Positions 44,779 through 53,695 of a stretch of DNA of 64,000 bases are shown here, in pieces (position 1 is the stretch's first letter; every line of letters begins with the position of its first letter). Origin of the DNA: Rhodoferax saidenbachensis (GTDB lineage: Bacteria; Pseudomonadota; Gammaproteobacteria; Burkholderiales; Burkholderiaceae_C). A program made the translations under genes and the position numbers. Under the pieces are notes generated by a model that was given only the letters and a program-made list of their open reading frames with translations, was not told the origin of the DNA and did not search any database. The stretch lies in NCBI RefSeq assembly GCF_001955715.1, contig NZ_CP019239.1, positions 1,736,001 to 1,800,000 of the forward strand. The letters run 5' to 3'.

Positions 44779-44795
44779 ATGCGAATGATTCGCAT
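44779..44795. promoter_or_regulatory. Perfect palindromic Fur-box-like site between bfr and the DUF2325 gene
   Basis: ATGCGAATGATTCGCAT is a perfect 8-bp inverted repeat around G, inside AAATGCGAATGATTCGCATA. It is the most symmetric of the Fur-like sites here. It lies about 110 bases from the bfr start and 190 from the DUF2325 start, so it may serve one or both. Confidence 0.78.
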
Positions 44796-44919
44796 ATACT
44801 GAATTCCATGGCATCGCATCTCATTCCGCATTCACCGTCCCCGCAAAAGCGATTGGATGCCGCTGCCGATGTGTTGTCGTCGCAGCCCGTACGCGGCGCT
44901 TGAATTCAACATAAAAAAT

Positions 44920-44968
44920 GCCTCTAGCCCTTATGAATATTGCGCAAACAGCTATCAATTCAGTAGCA
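44920..44968. repeat. Dispersed Comamonadaceae-type repeat, copy 9 (leader of the DUF2325 gene)
   Basis: CCTCTAGCCCTTATGAATAT, then TGCGCAAACAGCTATCAATT, then CAGTAGC. It lies in the 5' leader between the Fur site and the ribosome site. It is open in frame with the gene, which creates a false longer N-terminus. Confidence 0.87.
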
Positions 44969-44983
44969 ACAGGAGCCCAGACC

Positions 44984-46255
44984 ATGCCCCAGACTGCACA
45001 CACCCACGGCGCTTACTGCCACCACGAGCCTGCAACCGTGCCCGCATCGGGTTCCCGGCGCCGTCGCCTTTGGGATTTGGGGCACGCATGCCACTGCCCG
45101 CTGGTGGGCGTGAGCCTGCCCATGGACACCTTGCGCCGTCTGGTGCAAAAGGCGCTGGGCGCCGGTGTCGTGGCCAACGACTACGAGGTGCATGCCGGTG
45201 CGGTGACCGAGTGCGGGCGGCGCTGCAAGCTGTCGGAACTGATGCAGGCGGAGCTGGACGCCCGCTACGTCCGCGAAATCCAGGTCTTCCGGGCTGCCAA
45301 GAGCGCCCTGGCCGTGGCCGAGCTGTGGATCAAATACGTGAAGGCGGGCGATGTGGCGGGTGCATTCTGGGCCGCGCTCAGCCACCCGCGTTGCGATGTG
45401 CCCTTGCAGGAAGCCATGTGCAAAGACCTGCACATGTTCCAGCACCAGGCCGGTGCCGGTGTGCGGCTGGAGATGGCCAAGTTCAACGTGCTGGCCGACG
45501 AAAACGCGGTGCTGGCCCGCGAGTTGGGCAAGGTGCAGGAACGCATCACACGTGTCATGGCGCAGAAAGCGACCGACGTGGAGCAGTTGAATGCACAACT
45601 GCTGCAGGCGCGCGCCGAGGGTATTGCCAAAGACAGCCGTATTGCCTTTATGGCGCACGATCTGGAAGCTCTGCAGGCCTCCATCCCGCAACTGGAGGAC
45701 AAGCAGCGCCTGCAAAAACGCCTGGACCAGATGGCGCAGCGCCAGACCGAACTGGAAGCGCAGAACGCAGACTTGCGGCGCAAACTGGTGCTTGCCGAGA
45801 AAGCCGCCGCCGAGCGCGCCGCAACTGCCGCCGCGTCGCGCGAGGCGGTGCTTAGCCAGGGAGAGGGCGCTCTTGCGGGTGTGCAGGCCATGGTGATCCA
45901 GTTGCACCAAAAGATGGTGCTGTGTGTAGGCGGGCGCAGCGGCAATATTGCCAACTACCGTGATGTGGTGGAACGCGTGGGCGGACGCTTTACCCACCAC
46001 GACGGTGGGCTCGAAGACAACTCCAACGTGCTGGATGCCAACCTGGCCGCTGCAGACCTGGTGATATGCCAGACCGGCTGCATCAGCCACAACGCCTACT
46101 GGCGCGTCAAAGACTTCTGCAAACGCACCGGCAAGCGCTGCGTGTTTGTAGAAAACCCCAGCGCATCTTCATTGGAGCGCGGGTTGGCCCAGATCACGAC
46201 GTCCAAGACCGCTGTGGCTGAGTTGGTTGTGAGCGAACAGCCAGAAGCACTCTGA
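44984..46255 (+). CDS. DUF2325 domain protein with central coiled coil, Fur-box-associated
   Basis: The start is ATG 44984, with AGGAG at 44971-44975; an upstream ATG at 44918 would make a leader from repeat DNA and is rejected. The product is 423 residues. The N-terminus is His- and Cys-rich (HTHGAYCHHEPA, GHACHCPLVGV, TECGRRCKL), suggesting metal or haem binding. A long coiled coil (about residues 165-300) follows. The C-terminal DUF2325 domain reads MVLCVGGRSGNIANYRDVVE, RFTHHDGGLEDN, VICQTGCISHNAYWRVKDFC and FVENPSASSLERGL. The function is not known. It has no export signal, so it should be cytoplasmic. It sits beside the haem receptor. Confidence 0.82.
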   Translation: MPQTAHTHGAYCHHEPATVPASGSRRRRLWDLGHACHCPLVGVSLPMDTLRRLVQKALGAGVVANDYEVHAGAVTECGRRCKLSELMQAELDARYVREIQVFRAAKSALAVAELWIKYVKAGDVAGAFWAALSHPRCDVPLQEAMCKDLHMFQHQAGAGVRLEMAKFNVLADENAVLARELGKVQERITRVMAQKATDVEQLNAQLLQARAEGIAKDSRIAFMAHDLEALQASIPQLEDKQRLQKRLDQMAQRQTELEAQNADLRRKLVLAEKAAAERAATAAASREAVLSQGEGALAGVQAMVIQLHQKMVLCVGGRSGNIANYRDVVERVGGRFTHHDGGLEDNSNVLDANLAAADLVICQTGCISHNAYWRVKDFCKRTGKRCVFVENPSASSLERGLAQITTSKTAVAELVVSEQPEAL

Positions 46256-46306
46256 TGTGTGAACGCCGGAATGCCAACTTGTAAATAAAAGTATCCCTTA
46301 GTCAGT

Positions 46307-46329
46307 AAATGCGAATACTTCTCATATAG
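46307..46329 (+). promoter_or_regulatory. Fur-box-like site upstream of the haem receptor gene
   Basis: AAATGCGAATACTTCTCATA followed by TAG. The same AAATxCGAATA...TCATATAGAAT layout recurs at 54659-54681 before the hmu genes, and both are followed by AGTAGCAAGC about 10 bases on. It lies about 110 bases before the receptor start. Confidence 0.78.
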
Positions 46330-46436
46330 AATTGCATCATCGAGTAGCAAGCCAAGACAGGTACCAGGGTTTTTGACAACCCCCAAACCCATCGCCTAGC
46401 CAGCCAGCGTGTACAACTTTTTTCTATAGGTGGCGT

Positions 46437-48629
46437 ATGGCGAATGTAGCTGTGTCTGGGCGTTTTTCTTTGACCCAGTTGTCTTTGTGTCTGGGGTTGG
46501 CGTTTGGTGGTGGTGTGGGTTGGGCGCAAGTGTCTGCGCCGGAAGCGCCTGCTGCTGCACAGCCTGTTGTCACGCTGAAAGAAGTTGTTGTCAGTGCAAG
46601 TCGCGTCGAGGAAGACGCGAACAAGGTGGCTGCCACCGTGACGGTGATCAAGAGTGAGGATGTGGACCGGCGCAATGCTTCCAATCTGGAAGAGATGCTG
46701 GAAGACGAAGTTGGAATTTCGGTGCGGGCGCTCCCTTCGCGCGTTCAGACCGCATTTTCTGGCACGGGTCGTGGTGGCAACGAAGGCATCAATATTCGTG
46801 GTCTGGAGGGTGATCAGGTCAATTTGCTGGTCGACGGCGTGAGTCTGCCATCGAGCTACAGTTTCAGCTCGGTGCAGGCCGGTCGTGGTGACTACCTGGA
46901 TCCCGAGGGGTACAAACAGGTCGAGATCGTGCGCGGTTCCACCAGTACGGCGTACGGTTCTTCCGGTCTGGCAGGTTCCGTCATGTTTGTGACGAAGGAT
47001 CCCGAGGATTACCTCAAGGGTGGCAAAACTGAGCTGTTCCGCCTCAAGACGGGTTACTCCTCGGCTAACCGCTCGGTGCAGATCGCTCCCAGTTTTGCTT
47101 TCGCGGCCGGCGATACCCAGGGCCTGGTGCTGGCCAGCCTGCGCAGCGGGCACGAGACCGACACCATGGGTACCAACACCTCCAGTGGCAGCAGCCGTAC
47201 GGCCGCCAATCCGCAGGACAGCAATGCAGGTTACCTGCTGGTCAAGCTCAAGCAGAAGGTCAGCGCCGAGAACGGCTTCAAGCTGACGCTGGAATCGCTG
47301 CGCCGCAAGTCGGAAATAGAAAGCTTGAGCACACGCACGGCGGTCATAACGGATGACGACTCCACAGACTCGACCACCCGCACCATGGTCAAGCTGGACT
47401 GGCGCAACACGCCCCAAGGCAGCTGGTATGACGTGCTGGATGTGAGTCTGTATAGTCAGATCAGCCAGGTGGATCAGTTAGGGGTGCAATTGCGTCCAGC
47501 CTCTGCGCCGCCCCAGCGTTCGCGTGACGCGGCGTACAACGAGAACACCACCGGAGTCAGTGCGCAGTTTGAAAGCAACTTTGGCTCGGCGACGCAGCAC
47601 CGTTTGGTCTATGGAGCGGATGTCAAGACCAGCGCCTATGACATGGTGGTCAACCGCACGGGCGACTTCAATACGCCGGTCAAGTACTTTCCCGATACCG
47701 ACGGCGTGAGCGCTGGCACCTTTGTGCAAGACGAAATCACGCTGGGTGCAGTCAAGCTGACGCCGGGCCTGCGCTATGACTACTACAAGTTCACGCCCAA
47801 GCGGGTCAGCACCGGGTATGTCGCAACCTATGATGAGCTCAGTGACAGTGCCCTGTCGCCCAAGCTCGGGGCGAACTGGGAGTTGAACCCGGAGTTCAGC
47901 CTCTATGGCCTCTATAGCCACGGTTTCCGCGCGCCCAAGTCTGGGCAGATCAACGGCAGTTTTTCCAACGGTACCCAATACGTCTACCTCGGCAACTCGA
48001 AGTTGAAGTCTGAGCGCAGTGAGTCGCTGGAGTTTGGCTTCCGGGGGCAGGCCGGCGGTACTAAGTACAGCGCCACAGCTTTCCATGGCGAATACAAGGA
48101 TTTCATCCAGGACAGTGTCAACACGGGAAGTTGCACGTACTCCGCGGTGACTTACACCACCTGCTACCAAGCACAGAACCTGAATCGTGTGACGATTTCC
48201 GGCTTTGAGTTGCGCGGTGACTTCGCATTGGCAAAGAACTGGCGTGCTACGGCGGCTTACGCCCATGCGGAGGGGCGCTCGAACAACGACAACCTAGCAT
48301 CTGTGGATCCGGACAAGTTCGTGGGCTCGCTACAGTACACCCCTTCCGGGACGTGGGGACTGGGGGGGCGCTTGACTGCGGTGGATCGCAAAGAGAATGC
48401 GCAGAATTCTGCGGCCGTTATTCCGGGTGGCTACACCATCTTTGATCTGACGGGCTGGTACCAGCCTTCCAAGGCTACGCAGATTTCGGTTGGTCTATAC
48501 AACCTCTTCGACAAGAAGTACGTGCGCTGGGCCGATGTACGGGATTTAGCGGCAAGTGGTGTCGAGGCAATCGACGCCTATAGTCAACCGGGTCGCAACT
48601 TTACAGTGAGCCTGACCCACAGTTTTTAA
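46437..48629 (+). CDS. TonB-dependent haem/haemoglobin-type outer-membrane receptor
   Basis: This 730-residue receptor has a signal peptide (LSLCLGLAFGGGVGWAQ) and a TonB-box-like stretch (TLKEVVVSASR). The plug domain reads EEMLEDEVGISVRALPSR, NEGINIRGLEGDQVNLLVDG and QVEIVRGSTSTAYGSSGLAG. The barrel includes the haem-receptor FRAP box (SHGFRAPKSGQING) and GNSKLKSERSESLEFG in the place of NPNL. The last residue is Phe. It fits the haemoglobin/transferrin/lactoferrin receptor group (HmuR/HasR relatives). It is the first gene before the CobN-like module and within 8 kb of hmuSTUV, so haem or another metalloporphyrin is the likely ligand. Confidence 0.87.
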   Translation: MANVAVSGRFSLTQLSLCLGLAFGGGVGWAQVSAPEAPAAAQPVVTLKEVVVSASRVEEDANKVAATVTVIKSEDVDRRNASNLEEMLEDEVGISVRALPSRVQTAFSGTGRGGNEGINIRGLEGDQVNLLVDGVSLPSSYSFSSVQAGRGDYLDPEGYKQVEIVRGSTSTAYGSSGLAGSVMFVTKDPEDYLKGGKTELFRLKTGYSSANRSVQIAPSFAFAAGDTQGLVLASLRSGHETDTMGTNTSSGSSRTAANPQDSNAGYLLVKLKQKVSAENGFKLTLESLRRKSEIESLSTRTAVITDDDSTDSTTRTMVKLDWRNTPQGSWYDVLDVSLYSQISQVDQLGVQLRPASAPPQRSRDAAYNENTTGVSAQFESNFGSATQHRLVYGADVKTSAYDMVVNRTGDFNTPVKYFPDTDGVSAGTFVQDEITLGAVKLTPGLRYDYYKFTPKRVSTGYVATYDELSDSALSPKLGANWELNPEFSLYGLYSHGFRAPKSGQINGSFSNGTQYVYLGNSKLKSERSESLEFGFRGQAGGTKYSATAFHGEYKDFIQDSVNTGSCTYSAVTYTTCYQAQNLNRVTISGFELRGDFALAKNWRATAAYAHAEGRSNNDNLASVDPDKFVGSLQYTPSGTWGLGGRLTAVDRKENAQNSAAVIPGGYTIFDLTGWYQPSKATQISVGLYNLFDKKYVRWADVRDLAASGVEAIDAYSQPGRNFTVSLTHSF

Positions 48630-48650
48630 TCAAATCGCCCCAAAAAAAGA

Positions 48651-48670
48651 AGGGCGCCCGCGGGCGCCCT
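48651..48670 (+). terminator. Perfect GC-rich palindrome between the receptor and CobN-like genes
   Basis: AGGGCGCCCG is followed directly by its complement CGGGCGCCCT, then TTTGGGCTTTATTG. It may act as a partial terminator or mRNA-processing hairpin that lowers expression of the CobN-like gene relative to the receptor. It ends 25 bases before the ATG at 48696. Confidence 0.65.
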
Positions 48671-48695
48671 TTGGGCTTTATTGCAGAAGAGTGAC

Positions 48696-51600
48696 ATGAA
48701 ATATTTGATAGGGCTGTACGGCCGACGCCAACCTTTGTCGTGGTTGGTTTTGTTGTTTATGGCCTGGCTTGCGCCCTCGGTGGGGTTTGCTGCATCCATG
48801 TTGTTTGTTACCACCGGCCCCATCACCCCCGGCAAGTTCAAGGTGTTGTCCGAAGCAGCGGCGCCCTATGGCGTCAAGGTGGAGGCGAAGTTCATTGAGA
48901 AGCTGGGCGTGATTGATTCGCGCCTGTGGGCGGGCTATGACATGGTGCTGTTCGATGCACCGCGTGATCACATCGAGGAGGCGGTTGCAGCGAAGGTGAA
49001 AGACGCGCTGCCCGCATTGGCGCAGTCCAAGACGCCTTTGCTGTGGTTACACACCTCCAAGCCGCATTGGAAAAACTTGTCCGATGACCTGGCCCAGCGC
49101 CTGCATGCCTACTACGTGAATGGCGGGCGCACCAACAGCGCGGGCTTCTTTGCCACGGTTGCTGCGCACTTTGCCAAGAAGCCCTGGAAGGGCATTGCGC
49201 CGCCGCAGGTGTTTCCGGCCACAGCCATTTACCACCCCAAAGCACCTTCGCTGGTGTTTGCCGACACGGCGTCTTACCTGCGCTGGAAGGGCCTACCCAA
49301 GGGCAAGCCGGTGATTGCGGTGGCTTTCCACCAGCAGGCGATTGCTGCCGAACAGACCGGCATGATCGACGACCTCATCGCCCGCATCGAAGCCGCAGGC
49401 GCGGTGCCGCTGGCCTTCTACAGCCCGGTGATGGACAACGACGCCAACACGAAGATCCTGGCGCCCGAGGGCAAGCTGCTGGCCGATGTATTGATCACCG
49501 CACAGATCATGCTGAACCCGGAGGGACGGCGCACCGAATTTGAAAAGCTGGGCATCCCGGTGATCCAGGCCATGGCTTATCGCAAAGGTACCGCAGACGC
49601 CTGGTGGAACGACACCACGGGTATTGCGCTGATGGACGTGCCGTTTTACCTGGCCCAGCCGGAGTACGCAGGCGTGCACGACATCATGGTGATTGCGGCC
49701 ACCGACAAAGACGACCAGTTGCGCCCGATCCCCGAGCAGGCCGCTGCTGTGGTGGGCAAGGCCATGGCGCTGTCGCGTCTGGCCCATGCGCCCAATGCCG
49801 ACAAGAAGGTCGCCATCATGTTCTGGAACTACCCTGCGGGTGAGAAGAACCTGGGCGCGTCGTTCATGAATTTGCCCACCAGCCTGCAAAGCACGCTGGC
49901 CGCCATGAAGGCGGACGGCTACCGCACCGAAGCCATGGACGCAGACACGCTCCGGCGCAATCTGCAGCGTCTTCTCACGCCGTTTTACCGGCCTGGCACG
50001 GTGGGCGAAGAAATGGACGCCCTGGTGCGCGATGGCTTGGCCGAACTGATGCCATTGGCTACTTACAAGAAGTGGCTGGAAACCCTGCCCGAAGAACGCC
50101 GCGAAGTCTGGGCGTCTGCAGTGGCGCAAGTGGACAAATCGGTATTTCTGGTGCGCCGCAATGGCGAAGCCTTCTTTGCCGTGCCGCGCCTCAAGCTGGG
50201 CAATGTGGTCATCATGCCGCAGCCTCCGCGTGGTGAACCTCTGGGTGGTGGCCTGTATGCCAAGAACAAGGACATCTACCACTCCAGCAGCGCCGCGCCG
50301 CCGTATTCCTACATGGCGGGTTACCTGTGGATGCGCAGCCAGTTCAAGGCCGATGCATTGATCCACTTCGGCACCCACGGTTCGCAGGAGTGGCTGCCCG
50401 GCAAAGAACGTGGCCTGTGGGTGAATGACTATCCGCTGATGGCGGTGGGCAATGTGCCGGTGATCTACCCCTACATCGTGGACAACATTGGCGAAGCCGT
50501 GCAGACCAAGCGCCGTGGCCGCGCGGTGAACATCAGCCACCAGACGCCTCCGTTCGCGCCGGCCGGTTTGCACGCGGTGTTGACCAAGCTGCACGACGAT
50601 CTGCACGCCTGGCTGGCCCAGGACCAGGGCGCTGTGAAAGAACAGTTGCGCCTGTCCATCACCGCCCAGGTACGCAAGGAGCGTATTGACCGTGACATGG
50701 CCTGGACGCCCGAGCGTTTGGAGCGTGAGTTCCCGGCCTTCATTAACGCGCTGCACGACCATTTGCACGAGTTGGCACAGTCCGCGCAACCACTCGGTTT
50801 GCACACCTTTGGCAAGGGCTCGGACGAGCAAGGCCGCCTGTACACCGTACTGATGATGCTGGGCGCACCGTTCTGGGAAGCCACGGCCACGTTTGTGGAT
50901 GGCAATAACCTGGAAGCGGACGAAGCCATCGTTGCGGACTACGCCAAGATGACGCAAACCGCGCCCTACAAGTTGCTGGTCAAACACGTTGTAGAAGGTC
51001 AGTCCATCGATGGCCTGCCGCCCAAACTCAAGACCCAGGTGGAGCAGGCGCGCCGCTGGTATGTCGATTTGCAGGCCGAGAACGAAACGCGCAGCTTGTT
51101 GGCCGCACTGAGTGGCCGCTACATCCCCACGTCGTATGGCGGTGACCCGATCAAAAACCCTGACAGCCTGCCCACGGGCCGCAACCTGTATGGCTTTGAC
51201 CCGTCACGCGTTCCTACCAAGGCCGCGTGGGCTGCAGGCAAAGAGGCGCTGGACAAGCTGGTCGCTGCGCACAAACAAAAAACAGGCGTGACACCCTCCA
51301 AATTCACCTTCACGTTGTGGTCGGTGGAGACCATGCGCCACATGGGCATGCTCGAAGCCCAGGCTTTGTGGGCCATGGGTGTGGAGCCGGTGTGGGATGC
51401 GGGTGGTCGGGTTACCGATGTGACGCTGGTGCCGCGCAAGGACTTGGGCCGGCCACGCATTGACGTGGTGCTGTCGGCCACGGGTTTGTACCGCGACCAT
51501 TTTCCCAATGTGATGAAGCAGTTGACCCGGGCAGCCCAACTGGCCTCGCAGGCCACGGCAGAAACAGACAACGCGGTCGCCAAGAATGCCAAGACCATAA

Positions 51601-52751
51601 CCAGCCAGTTGGTGGCGCAAGGCTGGCGTGCGGATGCGGCGCAGCGCGCGGGCGAGACCCGTGTGTTCTCTGCTGCCACGGGCAACTATGGCACGGGCTT
51701 GGACGATGCGGCCCTGGCGACCGACACTTGGAAGACCAAGGAAGAGGGTGACCGCAAGATGGCCGAGCTCTACCTGCGCAAGATGCAGTTTGCCTACGGC
51801 CCCGTGGAGGCTGACTGGGGCAAGAGCGGTGCGGACTTGGCCCGTGAAGCCGGTGGCAGCAGCGGTGGCGCCAGCATGAACTTATATGCCGCCCACCTCA
51901 AGGGCACGCAAGGTGCGGTGCTGGCACGCAGCTCCAACCTCTACGGCATGTTGACCACGGACGATCCGTTCCAGTATTTGGGCGGCATCGCTACCGCGGT
52001 GCGCTATCTGGACGGCAAAGCGCCCGAGTTGTTCATCTCCAACCTGCGCGGTTCGGGCTCGGGCAAGGCCGAAGACGCCGCCAGCTTTCTGGCCAAGGAA
52101 CTGGCCACGCGCAACTTCCACCCGGGCTACATCAAGGGCCTGATGAAAGAGGGTTACGCCGGCACCATCGAGATGCTGGACAGCATGAACAACTTCACCG
52201 GCTGGACCACCGTGGCGCGCGAGATTGTGCGTGACGACCAGTGGCAGGAGTTTGCCGATGTGTATGTGCGTGACAAACACAACTTGGGGCTACGCCAGTA
52301 CATGGAAAAGAACAACCCCCACGCGCTGGCCCAGATGATGGAGCGCATGCTGGAGATGGCGCGCCAGGGTTACTGGCAGGCGGACGCCGCCACAGTGGAC
52401 GAACTGAAGGAACGGTACACGGACTTGGCCAAACGCTACGACGTGCGTACCAGCAACACCACATTTCAGGAGTTTGTGGGCCTGTCCGGTTATGGCCTGG
52501 CACAGCCTGTGGACGGTGCAGCGGCACAAGCTGCGCCGGCGGCACGCGCCGCAGCGGCAGCCCAGCCCCAGCAGGCGCCATCGGCGGATAAACCTCTGGA
52601 GCCGCAGGCGCCTCCGCTGATTGAAGGTATGAAGCTGGAGCAAGTGGCGGAGCCCGTCGTCCAGGCCTTGAGCACCATGCTCTTGTTTGCCGTGGGCTTG
52701 TTGTTGATGACGCCAGCGATTGGCGCCTGGCGCCAATGGAGAAAAGCATGA
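48696..52751 (+). CDS. Exported, membrane-anchored CobN/magnesium-chelatase-like protein
   Basis: The start is ATG 48696; TTG 48681 is an unlikely alternative. The product is 1351 residues. The N-terminus has a signal peptide (LSWLVLLFMAWLAPSVGFA, cleavage near GFA/AS). The CobN-type large-subunit domain spans about residues 90-1250, with HFGTHGSQEWLPGK at 557-570 (the HGxxEWLPG motif shared by CobN and ChlH/BchH), PPRGEPLGGGLY, VGNVPVIYPYIVDNIGEAVQ and LRGSGSGKAEDAASFLA. A Pro/Gln/Ala linker and a C-terminal membrane helix (LSTMLLFAVGLLLMTP) with an Arg/Lys tail follow. Signal plus anchor put the chelatase domain in the periplasm. No CobS/CobT or ChlI/ChlD ATPase is nearby. CobN-like proteins called HmuS occur in haem operons of Porphyromonas and Bacteroides; a role in removing or inserting metal in haem or related tetrapyrroles is inferred. 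Confidence 0.85.
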   Translation: MKYLIGLYGRRQPLSWLVLLFMAWLAPSVGFAASMLFVTTGPITPGKFKVLSEAAAPYGVKVEAKFIEKLGVIDSRLWAGYDMVLFDAPRDHIEEAVAAKVKDALPALAQSKTPLLWLHTSKPHWKNLSDDLAQRLHAYYVNGGRTNSAGFFATVAAHFAKKPWKGIAPPQVFPATAIYHPKAPSLVFADTASYLRWKGLPKGKPVIAVAFHQQAIAAEQTGMIDDLIARIEAAGAVPLAFYSPVMDNDANTKILAPEGKLLADVLITAQIMLNPEGRRTEFEKLGIPVIQAMAYRKGTADAWWNDTTGIALMDVPFYLAQPEYAGVHDIMVIAATDKDDQLRPIPEQAAAVVGKAMALSRLAHAPNADKKVAIMFWNYPAGEKNLGASFMNLPTSLQSTLAAMKADGYRTEAMDADTLRRNLQRLLTPFYRPGTVGEEMDALVRDGLAELMPLATYKKWLETLPEERREVWASAVAQVDKSVFLVRRNGEAFFAVPRLKLGNVVIMPQPPRGEPLGGGLYAKNKDIYHSSSAAPPYSYMAGYLWMRSQFKADALIHFGTHGSQEWLPGKERGLWVNDYPLMAVGNVPVIYPYIVDNIGEAVQTKRRGRAVNISHQTPPFAPAGLHAVLTKLHDDLHAWLAQDQGAVKEQLRLSITAQVRKERIDRDMAWTPERLEREFPAFINALHDHLHELAQSAQPLGLHTFGKGSDEQGRLYTVLMMLGAPFWEATATFVDGNNLEADEAIVADYAKMTQTAPYKLLVKHVVEGQSIDGLPPKLKTQVEQARRWYVDLQAENETRSLLAALSGRYIPTSYGGDPIKNPDSLPTGRNLYGFDPSRVPTKAAWAAGKEALDKLVAAHKQKTGVTPSKFTFTLWSVETMRHMGMLEAQALWAMGVEPVWDAGGRVTDVTLVPRKDLGRPRIDVVLSATGLYRDHFPNVMKQLTRAAQLASQATAETDNAVAKNAKTITSQLVAQGWRADAAQRAGETRVFSAATGNYGTGLDDAALATDTWKTKEEGDRKMAELYLRKMQFAYGPVEADWGKSGADLAREAGGSSGGASMNLYAAHLKGTQGAVLARSSNLYGMLTTDDPFQYLGGIATAVRYLDGKAPELFISNLRGSGSGKAEDAASFLAKELATRNFHPGYIKGLMKEGYAGTIEMLDSMNNFTGWTTVAREIVRDDQWQEFADVYVRDKHNLGLRQYMEKNNPHALAQMMERMLEMARQGYWQADAATVDELKERYTDLAKRYDVRTSNTTFQEFVGLSGYGLAQPVDGAAAQAAPAARAAAAAQPQQAPSADKPLEPQAPPLIEGMKLEQVAEPVVQALSTMLLFAVGLLLMTPAIGAWRQWRKA

Positions 52752-53686
52752 AAACCACCACCAGTACCACTACTTTATGGGGCAGCGTGCAGCTGTCTAT
52801 GGGCCTGTGCATGGCCGTAGCCACGCATGCCCAAACGCCTCACGCCTTGCAAGGCCGCATCTGGGACACGCGTGCCCAGCAGTTCATCACCGAGGCCACG
52901 CTGTACCAGCGTGCCGCAGCAGCCCGTTATGTGTTGCTCGGTGAAAAACACGACAGCGAGGTCCACCATGCACGCCAGCTCGATGTGCTCAAGGGCATGG
53001 CCGCGCTGGGTGCCAAACCTGCATTGGCCATGGAGCAACTGGATTCCGAATTCCAGGCGGCACTGAGCCAGGCACAAGCTGCGGGGCAGACCGATGCCGA
53101 AGCCCTGGCCGATGCGGGGCAACTGAACCGCAAGGGCTGGCGCTGGCCCATGTACAAGGACATGATGGCCTTTGCCGCGCAGCGCCAGTGGCCGCTGCGC
53201 GCTGCCAACTTGTCGCGTACCGACGCCCGCAAGATCGCCATGGGTGAAGTCGTTCCCGCACTGCCCGTGGCCACCGCCGCGCAGCAGGCCGCGCTGGAAG
53301 ATGACGTGGTGCAAGGCCATTGCGGCCACCGCCCCGAGGCCGCGCGCCTGAACGGCATCGTGGCCGCGCAGCGCGCCCGTGATGCCCGCATGGCCCAGAC
53401 GCTGGATGCCGTGGGCGGCCCGGTGGTGCTGATCGCTGGTGCAGGCCACGTGCGCGCCGACCGTGCCGTGCCGCGTTACCTGGCGGCCCCCGAGCAGGCG
53501 CTGACCATTGCCATGGTGGAAACCATGGAGGGCAAGGCCCTGCCCGCGGATTACGACCGTGCCGGATTCGATGTGTTGTGGTTCACCACCGGCCTGGATC
53601 GGCCCGACCCCTGCGCCACACCTTTGCCGGGCTTGGCCGCGCCAGCCAAACCTGCTTCAACCCCTTCTTCTACTCCCAAGCCTTAA
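52748..53686 (+). CDS. ChaN-family haem-binding-like exported protein
   Basis: The start is ATG 52748, overlapping the CobN-like stop (ATGA). The product is 312 residues with a signal peptide (LWGSVQLSMGLCMAVATHAQ). The ChaN-like core has RYVLLGEKHDSEVHHARQLD near the N-terminus, ALAMEQLDSEFQAALSQ, and VVLIAGAGHVRADRAVPRYL near the C-terminus. ChaN of Campylobacter is an iron-regulated lipoprotein that binds haem. This one has no obvious lipobox, so it may be soluble in the periplasm. A Pro/Ser/Thr-rich tail ends the protein. Coupling to the CobN-like gene suggests it hands over or receives the tetrapyrrole. Confidence 0.83.
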   Translation: MKTTTSTTTLWGSVQLSMGLCMAVATHAQTPHALQGRIWDTRAQQFITEATLYQRAAAARYVLLGEKHDSEVHHARQLDVLKGMAALGAKPALAMEQLDSEFQAALSQAQAAGQTDAEALADAGQLNRKGWRWPMYKDMMAFAAQRQWPLRAANLSRTDARKIAMGEVVPALPVATAAQQAALEDDVVQGHCGHRPEAARLNGIVAAQRARDARMAQTLDAVGGPVVLIAGAGHVRADRAVPRYLAAPEQALTIAMVETMEGKALPADYDRAGFDVLWFTTGLDRPDPCATPLPGLAAPAKPASTPSSTPKP

Positions 53687-53695
53687 GGAAACCCC

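Noticed and set aside
44918..44983. Longer N-terminus of the DUF2325 protein (MPLALMNIAQTAINS...)
   Set aside because: The segment is translated repeat DNA (copy 9), and a good ribosome site stands before ATG 44984.
49293..50987. 564-codon minus-strand frame opposite the CobN-like gene
   Set aside because: It is an antisense shadow of a strongly conserved CobN-type region caused by high GC at third codon positions.
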